A stretch of 64,000 bases of DNA from DASWOJ01 sp964242415 (GTDB lineage Bacteria; Pseudomonadota; Alphaproteobacteria; Acetobacterales; Acetobacteraceae), in assembly GCA_964242415.1 (NCBI GenBank), contig CAXTAT010000018.1, positions 41,294 to 105,293 of the forward strand, given 5' to 3'. Within the stretch, counting starts at the first letter, position 1; the number at the start of each line of letters is the position of its first letter. The notes beneath the pieces were generated by a model. The model worked only from the letters and a program-made list of their open reading frames with translations. It did no database searches and was not told where the DNA came from. Positions 34,360 through 42,799 of the stretch are shown here, in pieces. The position numbers were made by a program, and so were the translations under genes.

Positions 34360-34902
34360 GTGTTCCTGCCCGACGCGCTGGCCCATGCACGGCGCAAGCT
34401 CGACATCTGCGCCCGGCACGGCATCCAGGGCCTGGCGCCGGCGAACGAGGACATCGCCGGGCTGCACGCCCTGCCCGATGCGGAGGCCTGGGCGGCGATC
34501 TACCGCAAGGACATCGCCATGATGGAGGGCTGCGCCATGGTGATCGCCAACTTGACGCCGTTTCGCGGCCCCTCGGCCGATAGCGGCACGCTGATAGAGG
34601 TCGGCTGGTTCCTAGGACGCGGCCGGCCGGTGTTCGGCTACTCCAACACCGCCATCCCGTTCGCCGAGCGCAGCCGGCGGCAGGTGCTGGCGGTGCCGGA
34701 CCCGATGCCGGGCCTGGCCGTCGAGGGCTTCGGCCTGCCCGACAACCTGATGATCCCCGGAGCGGTGCTGCAGGGCGGCGGCCATCCAATGGTGCTGCCG
34801 GCGAACGGCCAGGACCGCCCGTTCGACGCGCTGGACGTGTTCGAGGCCTGCGTCGCCCTGGCCGCCCGCAGCCTGCGGGCCGGGCAGTCGCCCAGGGCGT
34901 GA
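34360..34902 (+). CDS. Nucleoside 2-deoxyribosyltransferase
   Basis: Encodes 180 residues from the GTG at 34360. Family motifs are VIANLTPFRGPSADSGT and EVGWFLGRGRPVFGY, which hold the catalytic Glu and base-binding residues. The conserved N-terminal motif YLAGPDVF begins 18 bases upstream of this GTG, in the same frame, so the true protein almost certainly starts earlier. No ATG, GTG or TTG exists there in frame; ATT (34300) or CTG (34303, 34306) overlapping the hydantoinase stop are the only options. The enzyme exchanges or hydrolyses the base of deoxynucleosides and fits the nucleobase cluster. Confidence 0.85.
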   Translation: MFLPDALAHARRKLDICARHGIQGLAPANEDIAGLHALPDAEAWAAIYRKDIAMMEGCAMVIANLTPFRGPSADSGTLIEVGWFLGRGRPVFGYSNTAIPFAERSRRQVLAVPDPMPGLAVEGFGLPDNLMIPGAVLQGGGHPMVLPANGQDRPFDALDVFEACVALAARSLRAGQSPRA

Positions 34903-35135
34903 CCCCGCTGCCCCCTCCCTCCGGAGGAGGGCGGAAGCGGCCAGCGGGTGGAAACACCTTGACGCCGCCCCGTCTGGGTGCCAACTGACAACCGACGCGG
35001 CCCGGTTCTCGCGGCAGCGTCATCCAAGGAACCGGCGGCCTCCCGGCCCTGTTCCCCCTCCTCCTCCGGGATAGCTGCATCCGCCCGTCTTGGGACGCAC
35101 CCTGCCCGACATCCGCATACCATCAGAGGCAGCCC

Positions 35136-36410
35136 ATGCACCTCGCCGAACTCAAGGCCAAAACCCCGGCCGACCTCCTGAGCTTCGCCGAAAACCTACA
35201 AATCGAGAACGCGTCCTCGCTCCGCAAGCAGGACATGATGTTCGCGATCCTGAAAAACCTCGCCGACAACGAGCAGGCCATCTACGGCGAGGGCACCCTG
35301 GAAATCATGCCCGACGGCTTCGGGTTCCTGCGCAGCAGCCAGGCCAACTTCCTGCCCGGCCCCGACGACATCTACATCAGCCCCAACCAGGTCCGCCGCT
35401 TCGCGCTGCGCACCGGGGATACCGTCGAGGGCCAGATCCGCGCGCCCAAGGACGGCGAGCGCTACTTCGCGCTGCTCAAGGTCAACACCATCAACTTTGA
35501 GCCGCCCGACGCGGTGAAGCACCGCATCAACTTTGACAACCTCACCCCCCTGTATCCCGACCGCAAGCTGAAGATGGAGGTCGAGAACTTCCAGTCCGTC
35601 GCCAAGGGGCCGGGCAAGGACATGACGCCCCGCGTCATCGACCTGATCGCCCCCATCGGCATGGGCCAGCGCGCCCTGATCGTGGCGCCGCCGCGCACGG
35701 GCAAGACGGTGATGCTGCAGAACATCGCCACCGCCATCTCCGCCAACCACCCGGAGGTGTTCCTGATCGTCCTGCTGATCGACGAGCGCCCGGAAGAGGT
35801 CACCGATATGTCCCGCACCGTGAAGGGCGAGGTCGTGGCCAGCACCTTCGACGAACCCGCGACGCGGCACGTCGCGGTGACGGAAATGGTGCTGGAGAAG
35901 GCCAAGCGCCTGGTGGAGCACAAGCGCGACGTGGTGATCCTGCTCGACAGCATCACCCGGCTGGCCCGCGCCTACAACACCGTCGTCCCGTCGTCGGGCA
36001 AGGTGCTGACCGGCGGCGTGGACGCCAACGCCCTGCAGCGCCCCAAGCGCTTCTTCGGCGCCGCCCGCAACATCGAGGAGGGCGGCTCGCTGACCATCAT
36101 CGCCACCGCCCTGATCGACACCGGCAGCCGCATGGACGAGGTGATCTTCGAGGAGTTCAAGGGCACGGGGAACAGCGAGATCATCCTCGACCGCAAGCTG
36201 TCGGACAAGCGCACCTTCCCCGCCATCGACATCACCAAGTCCGGCACCCGCAAGGAGGAGCTGCTGGTCGAGCGCGGCACCCTGTCCAAGATGTGGGTGC
36301 TGCGCCGCATCCTGGGCCCGATGGGCATGACGGACGCGATGGATTTCCTGCTCGACAAGCTGAAGTACTCGAAGACCAACCAGGACTTTTTCGACGCGAT
36401 GAACACCTAG
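35136..36410 (+). CDS. rho: Transcription termination factor Rho
   Basis: Encodes 424 residues, complete. The N-terminal helical and cold-shock RNA-binding parts ([44 protein letters not shown]) are followed by the ATPase core with Walker A APPRTGKT, the [13 protein letters not shown] loop, the [16 protein letters not shown]alker B and the Q/R loops ([10 protein letters not shown]). Acts as a hexameric RNA helicase ending transcription. The 230 bases upstream contain only repeat-like sequence, including a degenerate CCCTC-type unit. It is followed at once by a strong GC hairpin. Confidence 0.98.
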   Translation: MHLAELKAKTPADLLSFAENLQIENASSLRKQDMMFAILKNLADNEQAIYGEGTLEIMPDGFGFLRSSQANFLPGPDDIYISPNQVRRFALRTGDTVEGQIRAPKDGERYFALLKVNTINFEPPDAVKHRINFDNLTPLYPDRKLKMEVENFQSVAKGPGKDMTPRVIDLIAPIGMGQRALIVAPPRTGKTVMLQNIATAISANHPEVFLIVLLIDERPEEVTDMSRTVKGEVVASTFDEPATRHVAVTEMVLEKAKRLVEHKRDVVILLDSITRLARAYNTVVPSSGKVLTGGVDANALQRPKRFFGAARNIEEGGSLTIIATALIDTGSRMDEVIFEEFKGTGNSEIILDRKLSDKRTFPAIDITKSGTRKEELLVERGTLSKMWVLRRILGPMGMTDAMDFLLDKLKYSKTNQDFFDAMNT

Positions 36411-36454
36411 GCGGGTGTCCTCCGCACGGCCTCGGCCATGCGGAGGACACCCGC
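36411..36454. terminator. 16-bp perfect GC hairpin after rho
   Basis: The arm GCGGGTGTCCTCCGCA (36411-36426) pairs perfectly with 36439-36454 around a 12-base loop. It begins on the base after the rho stop codon. No U-tract follows, so it is not a classical intrinsic terminator and may protect the mRNA 3' end or block convergent transcription from the SDR gene. Confidence 0.6.
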
Positions 36455-36486
36455 CGCCCATCCACACGCCGCCCCAAGCTCACCTA

Positions 36487-36581
36487 GTCATTGCGAGCCG
36501 GCTTCGGCGTGGCAATCCAGAAACGGCTAGCACAGTCTGTGCGGCCCCTGGATTGCCGCGCCGAAGCCGGCTCGCAATGAC
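36487..36581. repeat. 95-bp palindromic element, GTCATTGCGAGC type (second copy)
   Basis: Left arm 36487-36520 and right arm 36548-36581 are 34-base reverse complements with a single mismatch. Length and terminal sequence (GTCATTGCGAGCCGGC) equal the copy at 23661-23755, whereas the 27-base centres differ. Located between the convergent rho and SDR genes. Confidence 0.87.
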
Positions 36582-36620
36582 GGCGCCCTGGTCCCCGGCG
36601 GGACCGGAGGGCGGCCGGTA

Positions 36621-37376
36621 CTAGTACCAACCCCCGTCCACCACGAACTCCCGGGCCGTCACCAGCCGGCTGTCATCGGCGGCGAGCCACAGCACCATGC
36701 GCGCCACGTCGTCGGCGTGCAGCGGGTCGGGGATGCACTGGCCCCGGCGGCGGCGCTCCTCGCCCTCCGGCGTCATCCACAGGTCGATCTGCCGCTGCGT
36801 CATGATCCAGCCCGGCAGCACCGTGTTCACCCGCACATGCTGCTGCCCCAGGTCCCGCGCCAGGCCGCGCGTCAGGCCGATGATCGCGCTTTTCGCCGCC
36901 GTGTAGGCCGGCATCCCGCCCGTGGCGAGCAGGAAGGAGTGCGAACTCATGTTGACGATGCTGCCGCCGCCGGCCGCGACCATGCCGGGCTTGACCGCCT
37001 GGGCGCAGAAGAACTGGTGGCGCAGGTTGGCGGCCATACGCTCGTCCCAGTACTCCGGCGTCACCTCGTCGATCGGGTGGCGGTCATCGCGGGCGGCGTT
37101 GTTGACCAGCACCGTGAAGGCGCCGCCCAGCCCGTCCGCCAGGTCGGTGATGGCCGCGCGCAGGGCGGGGATGTCGCGCAGGTCGGCCCGGGCGAAGCGC
37201 GCGCCGGGGCAGGCCGCCACCACCTCTGCCGCGGCAGCCTCGTCCAGGTCGATGAAGCCGACCAGGCTGCCCTGGGCCGCGAAGTGCTCGACGATGCCCC
37301 GACCGATGCCGGACGCCCCGCCGGTGACCAGTACCCGCCGGTCGCGCAGGCTGGGATAGGTGGCGTAGTTGCTCAT
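36621..37376 (-). CDS. Short-chain dehydrogenase/reductase
   Basis: Encodes 251 residues. Classical SDR features are all present: cofactor motif VTGGASGIGRG, Asp in GFIDLDE that favours NAD(H), VNNAARDD, the catalytic Ser in MSSHSFL and the Tyr-Lys pair in AYTAAKSA, and VNTVLPGWI. The substrate is not predictable; relatives act on sugars or polyols. The ATG at 37376 fits the family N-terminus; an ATG at 37391 would add five residues. Confidence 0.88.
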   Translation of the reverse strand: MSNYATYPSLRDRRVLVTGGASGIGRGIVEHFAAQGSLVGFIDLDEAAAAEVVAACPGARFARADLRDIPALRAAITDLADGLGGAFTVLVNNAARDDRHPIDEVTPEYWDERMAANLRHQFFCAQAVKPGMVAAGGGSIVNMSSHSFLLATGGMPAYTAAKSAIIGLTRGLARDLGQQHVRVNTVLPGWIMTQRQIDLWMTPEGEERRRRGQCIPDPLHADDVARMVLWLAADDSRLVTAREFVVDGGWY

Positions 37377-37514
37377 GGCGGCTGGGTTCATGATGCCAGA
37401 ATAGAGCACCAGCCGCGCCATGGACAGCCCATCCCCCCATGGCCACACCCATCGAGGACGGTCTGCGCCGAGGTTGAGGGAAACGTCGTCGTCCAAGACC
37501 TTGGACTGGCGGCC

Positions 37515-38519
37515 TCATTCGCCTCCGTCGAGGATGCCGCCCAGGGTTCCGGCAATGCGCTCGCCGGGCGAGGGCGCCGTAGCGAGTTGCGCGCCCTCTT
37601 CGGCCCGGGCGGCGCGCGCGCGAAACGCCCGGGGATCGAGCCCGTGGGCGTTGCGGAATGCGCGCGTGAAATAGCTCCGGTCGGTGTATCCGACGCTCGC
37701 GGCGATGACCTTGACGGGCAGGTTCGTCGATTGCAGCAACTCGGCGCCAAGGCGGAGCCGGACATGCTGCACGAAGCCGATCGGGGTCTGCCCGAAGACC
37801 TGGGCGAAGCGGGCCGCGAAGGTCGATCGGCTCATCCCCGCAAGCGAGGCGAGGCTGTCAACCGTGTGCGGCGCCGACGGCTGCTCAAGCACGCCGGTGA
37901 TCGCGCGTACGAGCCGGTGATCCTCCAGCGCCGCAAAGAACGGTGACTGGACGCCGAGTTGGGTCAGTTGGCCGCGCAGCAGCAGGATGACGCACTGCTT
38001 CATCAGCGCCTCGGTCAGGGCGCGGGTGCCGATGCCCGGCTTCGTGATCTCCTCCAGCATGGCGTCGAACAGCCGCCGCATGGCCTCGCTGCGCGAGACG
38101 TCGGCCACGACGGGATGCCGCAAGTCGTCGAACAGCCCAAGCGCGCCGGCGTATGAGGCCGAGATGGTCGCACAGACCACAAACGTGTCGCGGCTTCCGT
38201 CACCCGCGATGAACCCCACGAGCCCATCCGCCGCGGGGCCGCAGTTGTCTCCGCCGTTGACCTCGCCTTGGACCGCGCCGGCTTCACCGAGGCTCTGGGA
38301 AACGCCGCTGGGCACGACGATGATGCTGAAGGGTGCATAGGCCGCCTCCACGGCGCCTTCGACCCGTATCGCGCCGGTTCCGGCCAGGACGTAGTGGATG
38401 GTGACGGCCTCCAAGGGACCGAAGGCGAGGCGCCAGCCGGTCTTGATCTCGCAGACCGCGAACGCATGAATTCGCACGGCAAGCGTCGTGAGCAGCCTAT
38501 CGAGCGTGTCGGTCGCCAT
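37515..38519 (-). CDS. AraC-family transcriptional regulator
   Basis: Encodes 334 residues. The N-terminal ~200 residues form a cupin-like sensor of the AraC_binding_2 type, with WRLAFGPLEAVTIHYVLAG. The C-terminal double helix-turn-helix contains LASLAGMSRSTFAARFAQVF and VGYTDRSYFTRAFRNAHG, the AraC signature. GGAGG precedes the ATG at 38519. The adjacent SDR gene on the same strand, 138 bases downstream, is a possible target. Confidence 0.9.
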   Translation of the reverse strand: MATDTLDRLLTTLAVRIHAFAVCEIKTGWRLAFGPLEAVTIHYVLAGTGAIRVEGAVEAAYAPFSIIVVPSGVSQSLGEAGAVQGEVNGGDNCGPAADGLVGFIAGDGSRDTFVVCATISASYAGALGLFDDLRHPVVADVSRSEAMRRLFDAMLEEITKPGIGTRALTEALMKQCVILLLRGQLTQLGVQSPFFAALEDHRLVRAITGVLEQPSAPHTVDSLASLAGMSRSTFAARFAQVFGQTPIGFVQHVRLRLGAELLQSTNLPVKVIAASVGYTDRSYFTRAFRNAHGLDPRAFRARAARAEEGAQLATAPSPGERIAGTLGGILDGGE

Positions 38520-38826
38520 CGGTCCTCCATGGGCTTGGCGTACTAAGCCCGTTTCCAGGTGAACCGTCGGACGGGCACGCTCACCGCCAAGCGTGATCCC
38601 AATCGACCGGCCACAATCGGACGATAAGCCGCATGTGGCGGACGATGACCACTCGTTCCGAGGATGCAAAGGCCGCTCGTTACCTTATCTGATGTGTTAA
38701 CGCTACGGTGGCCGGCTCTTGCTCGCGTCGCCGTCAAGCGGGAGAGGCATCGTAAGAATGCCGCGATGCGCTGATTACGAGTGCGAGCCAAGCAGGAGCG
38801 CCGAAAGCAACGAAGGGGCAGGAACA
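38520..38826. other. Divergent intergenic region
   Basis: About 300 bases between the AraC regulator and the PRC-barrel gene. It is AT-richer around 38675-38705 (TTACCTTATCTGATGTGTTAACG), where a promoter may lie. No open frame with coding character is seen. Confidence 0.5.
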
Positions 38827-39315
38827 ATGCACGGCTTCAGGGCCATCGCCCGCCGTCTTGGCAGGCAGTCGTCTGCGCGTGCCCGGGACACGCTGGCCGC
38901 GATCATGCTGCTGGCGAGTGCCGGCGCGTCGGCGCAGCAGCCGGCACCGCCGGGCATGGGCCTCGCCGAGGCGGCCGCGAGACGTTTTCCGCAGCCGGTG
39001 CGCGTCGGGGACCTGATCGGACGCAGGGTGCTGCGGCCGCTGGAGAGCCAGCCGGTGCTGGGGCACGTGAAGCAGGTCGTGCGGACGGGGGACGGGACGG
39101 TGGACATGGTCCTCGACTATGGCGGACTGCTCGGCTTCGGCGGACGGCTCATCGCGGTGCCGGCCGACGCCATGGTGCTGCTCGGCGCCGAGATGGAGGT
39201 CGTGGACTTCACGCCGAAGCAGCTCGACGCTTTCGCGACGTTCAACGGGAGCGGCGTCACGCCTGTTCCCGCGCAGGATACCATCCGCGTCGGCTTGGCT
39301 CGCCCGTCGCATTGA
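38827..39315 (+). CDS. Secreted PRC-barrel domain protein
   Basis: Encodes 162 residues. A signal peptide (ending AGASAQQ) precedes a PRC-barrel-like domain: RVGDLIGRRVLRPLESQPVL, then VDMVLDYGGLLGFGGRLIAV and VLLGAEMEVVDFTPKQL. PRC-barrels act as small binding modules; the periplasmic versions have no set function. AGGGGCAGGA serves as ribosome binding site for the ATG at 38827. It lies 53 bases upstream of the cytochrome b gene and may be part of that transcript. Confidence 0.8.
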   Translation: MHGFRAIARRLGRQSSARARDTLAAIMLLASAGASAQQPAPPGMGLAEAAARRFPQPVRVGDLIGRRVLRPLESQPVLGHVKQVVRTGDGTVDMVLDYGGLLGFGGRLIAVPADAMVLLGAEMEVVDFTPKQLDAFATFNGSGVTPVPAQDTIRVGLARPSH

Positions 39316-39368
39316 TGCGCCGTGCGTCGTTCTCGCCTGCCTGCCGCTAAAAACCCTCGGAGTCACAG

Positions 39369-40037
39369 ATGAGCGCCGATGCCCTGTCAACCGCGCCGCC
39401 CAAGGCCGCAAAGGCGCCAAACGGCCGCCACATGCACCCGGTGCCGGTGCGCATCATGCACTGGACCAACGCCGTCGCCATGATCGTCATGATCCTGTCC
39501 GGCTGGGGCATCTATGACGACGACGTCATCATCAACGGCCTGCATTTCAGCCACTCCCTCCGGCTGGGCAGTTGGGCGGCGCAGAGCCTGCTGTGGCATT
39601 TCGCGGCCATGTGGCTGCTGGTGCTGAACGGCCTGGCTTACCTGGGCTATGGCATCGCCACGGGCCGGCTGCGTGACCGGCTGCTGCCGATCCGCGTCCG
39701 CGACGTGATCAAGACGGTGCGGGACACGGTGCGCCTTCACATCGACCACAGCGATCTCACGACCTACAACGCCGTGCAAAAGCTTCTGTATATCGTTGTG
39801 ATCCTGGCCGGGGTGTCCCAGGTCGTCACCGGCCTGGCGATCTGGAAGCCGGTGCAGTTTTCCGGCCTGGTCGCGCTGATGGGCGGGTTCCAGGCCGCCC
39901 GGCTGATCCACTTCGCCGGCATGTCGGTGATCGCAGGCTTCCTCGTCGTCCACGTTGCCCTGTCGGTCCTGGTGCCGAAGACGCTGTGGGCCATGCTGTT
40001 CGGCGGTCCCAAGCTCCGGCCGGGGCGGCCAAGCTGA
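39369..40037 (+). CDS. Cytochrome b561-type membrane subunit (YedZ-like partner)
   Basis: Encodes 222 residues with four hydrophobic segments. Heme-binding histidines are expected in RIMHWTNAVAMI, LLWHFAAMWLL, ARLIHFAGM and LVVHVALSV. This matches the di-heme cytochrome b subunits that pass quinol electrons to periplasmic molybdoenzymes. Its stop codon shares a base with the start of the molybdoenzyme gene, so the two form a unit analogous to MsrPQ/YedYZ. GGAG lies upstream of the ATG. Confidence 0.88.
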   Translation: MSADALSTAPPKAAKAPNGRHMHPVPVRIMHWTNAVAMIVMILSGWGIYDDDVIINGLHFSHSLRLGSWAAQSLLWHFAAMWLLVLNGLAYLGYGIATGRLRDRLLPIRVRDVIKTVRDTVRLHIDHSDLTTYNAVQKLLYIVVILAGVSQVVTGLAIWKPVQFSGLVALMGGFQAARLIHFAGMSVIAGFLVVHVALSVLVPKTLWAMLFGGPKLRPGRPS

Positions 40038-40810
40038 TGCGCTCGCCGTTCCGCCCGGCCGCCCCGCCGGACCCCGCCATCCTGAACGACCACCGCGCCC
40101 TGATCCGCTCGATCCAGCGGCGCGGGCTGATCCGCGGCGGCCTGTCGCTGGGCGCGCTGACCATGCTGACCGGGTGCGACGTGAGCACCTCCGGCGCGGT
40201 CGAGAAGGCACTGCGTGCGGTCTCGACGCTCAACGACCGGGTGCAGGCGCTGCTGTTCGACCCCAACCACCTGGCGCCGACCTACCCGGCGTCGATGGTC
40301 CTGAAGCCGCCGAAGTTCAACGCCTACTACGACATCACGGACGTGAAGCCGGTGGACGCGGCAAGCTGGACGCTGGAGCTGTCGGGGTTGATCGAGGACA
40401 AGCGGCCTTGGACGGCGCAGCAGATCGACGCGCTGCCGCAGACCGACATGATCATCCGGCACGTCTGCGTCGAGGGCTGGGACTACATCGGCGAGTGGTC
40501 CGGCCCGACCCTGCGCAGCTTCCTTGAACGCGTGGGCGCCGACACGCGGGCCAAGTACGTCGCGTTCAAGACGGCGGACGACTACCCGAGCAGCATCGAC
40601 ATGGCGACCGCGCTGCACCCGCAGACGCTGCTTGCCACCAAGTACGCTGGTGAGACGCTGGCCGACCCGTTCGGCTTCCCGTTGCGGCTGCGGATGTCCA
40701 CCAAGCTTGGCTTCAAGAACCCGAAATGGATCACCGCGATCGAGGTGACCAACACCTACCCGGGCGGCTACTGGGAAGACCAGGGCTTCAACTGGTTCGC
40801 CGGAATCTGA
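40037..40810 (+). CDS. Molybdopterin oxidoreductase, sulfite-oxidase (YedY-like) fold
   Basis: Encodes 257 residues of the oxidoreductase molybdopterin-binding family. The molybdenum-ligating Cys is in RHVCVEGWDYIGEW (about residue 138). The N-terminus has a twin-arginine-like export signal (SIQRRGLIRGGLSLG) followed by a lipobox-like LTGC, so it may be a Tat-exported lipoprotein. The end is GGYWEDQGFNWFAGI. With the cytochrome b subunit it should transfer electrons between quinol and a periplasmic substrate; methionine sulfoxide, as for MsrP, is possible but unproven. Confidence 0.9.
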   Translation: MRSPFRPAAPPDPAILNDHRALIRSIQRRGLIRGGLSLGALTMLTGCDVSTSGAVEKALRAVSTLNDRVQALLFDPNHLAPTYPASMVLKPPKFNAYYDITDVKPVDAASWTLELSGLIEDKRPWTAQQIDALPQTDMIIRHVCVEGWDYIGEWSGPTLRSFLERVGADTRAKYVAFKTADDYPSSIDMATALHPQTLLATKYAGETLADPFGFPLRLRMSTKLGFKNPKWITAIEVTNTYPGGYWEDQGFNWFAGI

Positions 40811-41250
40811 CCGGTCCGCGGGCGCGCCGGTCGGAGGGATGCCGGATACGCCGGGGGGTAACGACCCGGGCGAGGCAGCCAGCGTGGTGGACGAAGCGGC
40901 GTCCGGGCTGTTGCGAGTTCTCAGCAACTGCGCCTTGCTGACGCCGAAGGTGGCTTGCTGACGTCGCTCGATAGCCTTTCCAGGCTGAATTGCTGATCCA
41001 TGCACCAGCGCCTCGGGAGGCGGAAGCCGCGGTAAGGATTGGGCGAGGTCGTCATGCCTGGGACGCTGGCGTGGCCCGGCCGAGCCCGCCAACCTGACGA
41101 CGCCTGGGTGCCGGGCTGGCGGGGTTTTCTGGAAGTCCATGCCTCATCCTTGAAGGGTAGACGGGCGGTTCCCTGGGAAGGGCGGCCGTCCTGCTTCAGG
41201 CAACCAGAACGAGAGGCGGAGCTTATTTCTCCACATTGCAGGCGGTCGCA
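40811..41250. other. Intergenic region, no gene supported
   Basis: About 440 bases after the molybdoenzyme. A 40-codon open frame (40839-40961) exists but has no ribosome binding site or recognisable feature. I see no repeat, operator or RNA gene. Confidence 0.5.
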
Positions 41251-41718
41251 ATGATCGAGAGAAGGGCGTTGGCTGTGAACATCCTAATACTTGGCTTCGT
41301 CGCCTTGACCGGCGCGCTGAACGTCCTGCAGTCGGGTGCGAACTCGCAACTGGTGCGTTCCCTCGCCCGGCCCTGGGCCGTGGCGCTGCTGGTCAGCTTG
41401 ACCACGGCTGCATGCTTCGTCGCAGCGCTGCTAGTGGCACGGGAGGCGCTGCCTGACAGCGGCCGGATGGCTGGTGCGCCTTGGTGGGCTTGGACGGGCG
41501 GCCTTTGCGGCGCGCTATATGTGACCGGTACCCTGTTCTTTGCCCAGAAGCTCGGCTCGGGCACCTTCACCGGGCTTACCGTTACGGCCGGCATCCTTGC
41601 TTCGTTGGCGGTGGACCATTTCGGTTGGATCGGCTTCGAGCAGCACTCGGCGAACTTATGGCGCGTTTTGGGTGGCCTGCTGATGGTTGCGGGTGTGACG
41701 CTCGTCGCCCGGTTCTAA
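41251..41718 (+). CDS. DMT-type membrane protein (YdcZ/DUF606)
   Basis: Encodes 155 residues with five hydrophobic segments. The YdcZ/DUF606 pattern is visible: GALNVLQSGANSQLVRSL, PWWAWTGGLCGALYVTG and KLGSGTFTGLTVTAGILAS, ending in VLGGLLMVAGVTLV. The family belongs to the drug/metabolite transporter group and its substrates are unknown. An in-frame TTG at 41236 is an alternative start. Monocistronic; no functional hint from neighbours. Confidence 0.85.
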   Translation: MIERRALAVNILILGFVALTGALNVLQSGANSQLVRSLARPWAVALLVSLTTAACFVAALLVAREALPDSGRMAGAPWWAWTGGLCGALYVTGTLFFAQKLGSGTFTGLTVTAGILASLAVDHFGWIGFEQHSANLWRVLGGLLMVAGVTLVARF

Positions 41719-41755
41719 GCTTTAGCGGCAGAGTCAGGGTTCAAGCGCAGGTTCA

Positions 41756-42799
41756 TCAGGGCCGTACGCCTCCGTTGCTGCCGGGCGGGCCGCGTAGGGC
41801 CTTGTGCGCCAGTGCCGGGCCGAGGCAACCGGCCATCCCACGGCCGACCGTGCCGCTGGCTTCTGTAACCGGGATCGCGGGTGCGTCAGGCCAGCCCGCC
41901 TTGTGCCGTCGCCCTTGCGCGCTCAGCCGTGTTACGGCTCGTTGAGGAGTTGCTGCCGGGCTTGCAGGCCCGCACTGGACGGCTATCGGAACATGGTCAT
42001 GGATGTACCCTCGTGGCGAGGCCGCCCCGAGTCGCCCGCGTAGTAGTGCGCCGCCTGCGATCTCCGCCGCCGTCATGTTGCGGGCGATGTTGCGCATCTG
42101 CTGGCTGATGTCGTTGTGCCGGGCGCCGGTGGCGAACGCCTCAAGCTGCCCTTGCAGGTAGGCGGCCGGCGCCCCGTCCAGCCAGGCGCTGCCGGTCTTG
42201 GTGGCGATGCCGCCGTGGCAGGCGCCGCAGGGCGGGATGTTCCGCATCGGCGCACCGCTTAGGACGATGGGCGGCGCCGGCCCGGCGTCCGCGCCGCGGT
42301 CCAGCCGCGGCAGGTAGGCGTAGTAGGCCGCCAGGTCCCGCATGTCCTGCCCCGACAGGCCCACGGCGCGCGGCCCCATGACAGCGTTGCTCCGGGCGCC
42401 CGACTGGTAATCCAGCAGCTCCTTGAACACCGCCGGCGCGTATTGCCCGGCCAGGTTGGGCACGTCCGCGCCGCTCACGCCGCGAGCGCCATGGCACACC
42501 GCGCACTGCATCGCCAGCGTGGCGCCCTGCCCGATGGAGGCCGGGCTGGCATCCCCCATCATCCCCGGCGTGACGACGACGGCGGTCGTCACGGGTCCCG
42601 CCTGCACCACTGTCGCGGCGGCCGGCGCGGCGCGCAGCACCCCCGCCGCCCGGCAGATCGAATCCCACACCCCGGCGCCGCCCGCCCCTTCCAAATCCGG
42701 CAGCACCAGGAACCCCATTGCAACCGACGCCGCGGCCAGCGCCGCCGTGAGCGTGACGGCCACCGCGGTCCAGCGGCTGCGGGCCGGGCCGGGCGTCAT
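41756..42799 (-). CDS. Membrane-anchored di-heme cytochrome c with frameshifted tail
   Basis: Encodes 347 residues as read. An N-terminal membrane segment (about 11-34) anchors two cytochrome c domains with heme motifs CAVCH (99-103) and CGACH (191-195) in the cytochrome c4 style (GARGVSGADVPNLAGQY, then AFATGARHNDISQQM). After MTAAEIAG (about residue 249) the reading frame loses cytochrome character. The neighbouring frame continues AAHYYAGDSGRPRHEG and stops at 41983, the expected end. So a one-base shift near 42050 replaced about 20 residues by about 98 unrelated ones. It is the last gene of the oxidase operon and overlaps the oxidase subunit I stop by ATGA. Confidence 0.85.
   Translation of the reverse strand: MTPGPARSRWTAVAVTLTAALAAASVAMGFLVLPDLEGAGGAGVWDSICRAAGVLRAAPAAATVVQAGPVTTAVVVTPGMMGDASPASIGQGATLAMQCAVCHGARGVSGADVPNLAGQYAPAVFKELLDYQSGARSNAVMGPRAVGLSGQDMRDLAAYYAYLPRLDRGADAGPAPPIVLSGAPMRNIPPCGACHGGIATKTGSAWLDGAPAAYLQGQLEAFATGARHNDISQQMRNIARNMTAAEIAGGALLRGRLGAASPRGYIHDHVPIAVQCGPASPAATPQRAVTRLSAQGRRHKAGWPDAPAIPVTEASGTVGRGMAGCLGPALAHKALRGPPGSNGGVRP

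Noticed and set aside
40839..40961. Forty-codon frame after the molybdoenzyme
   Set aside because: No ribosome binding site or other feature supports it; too short to judge.
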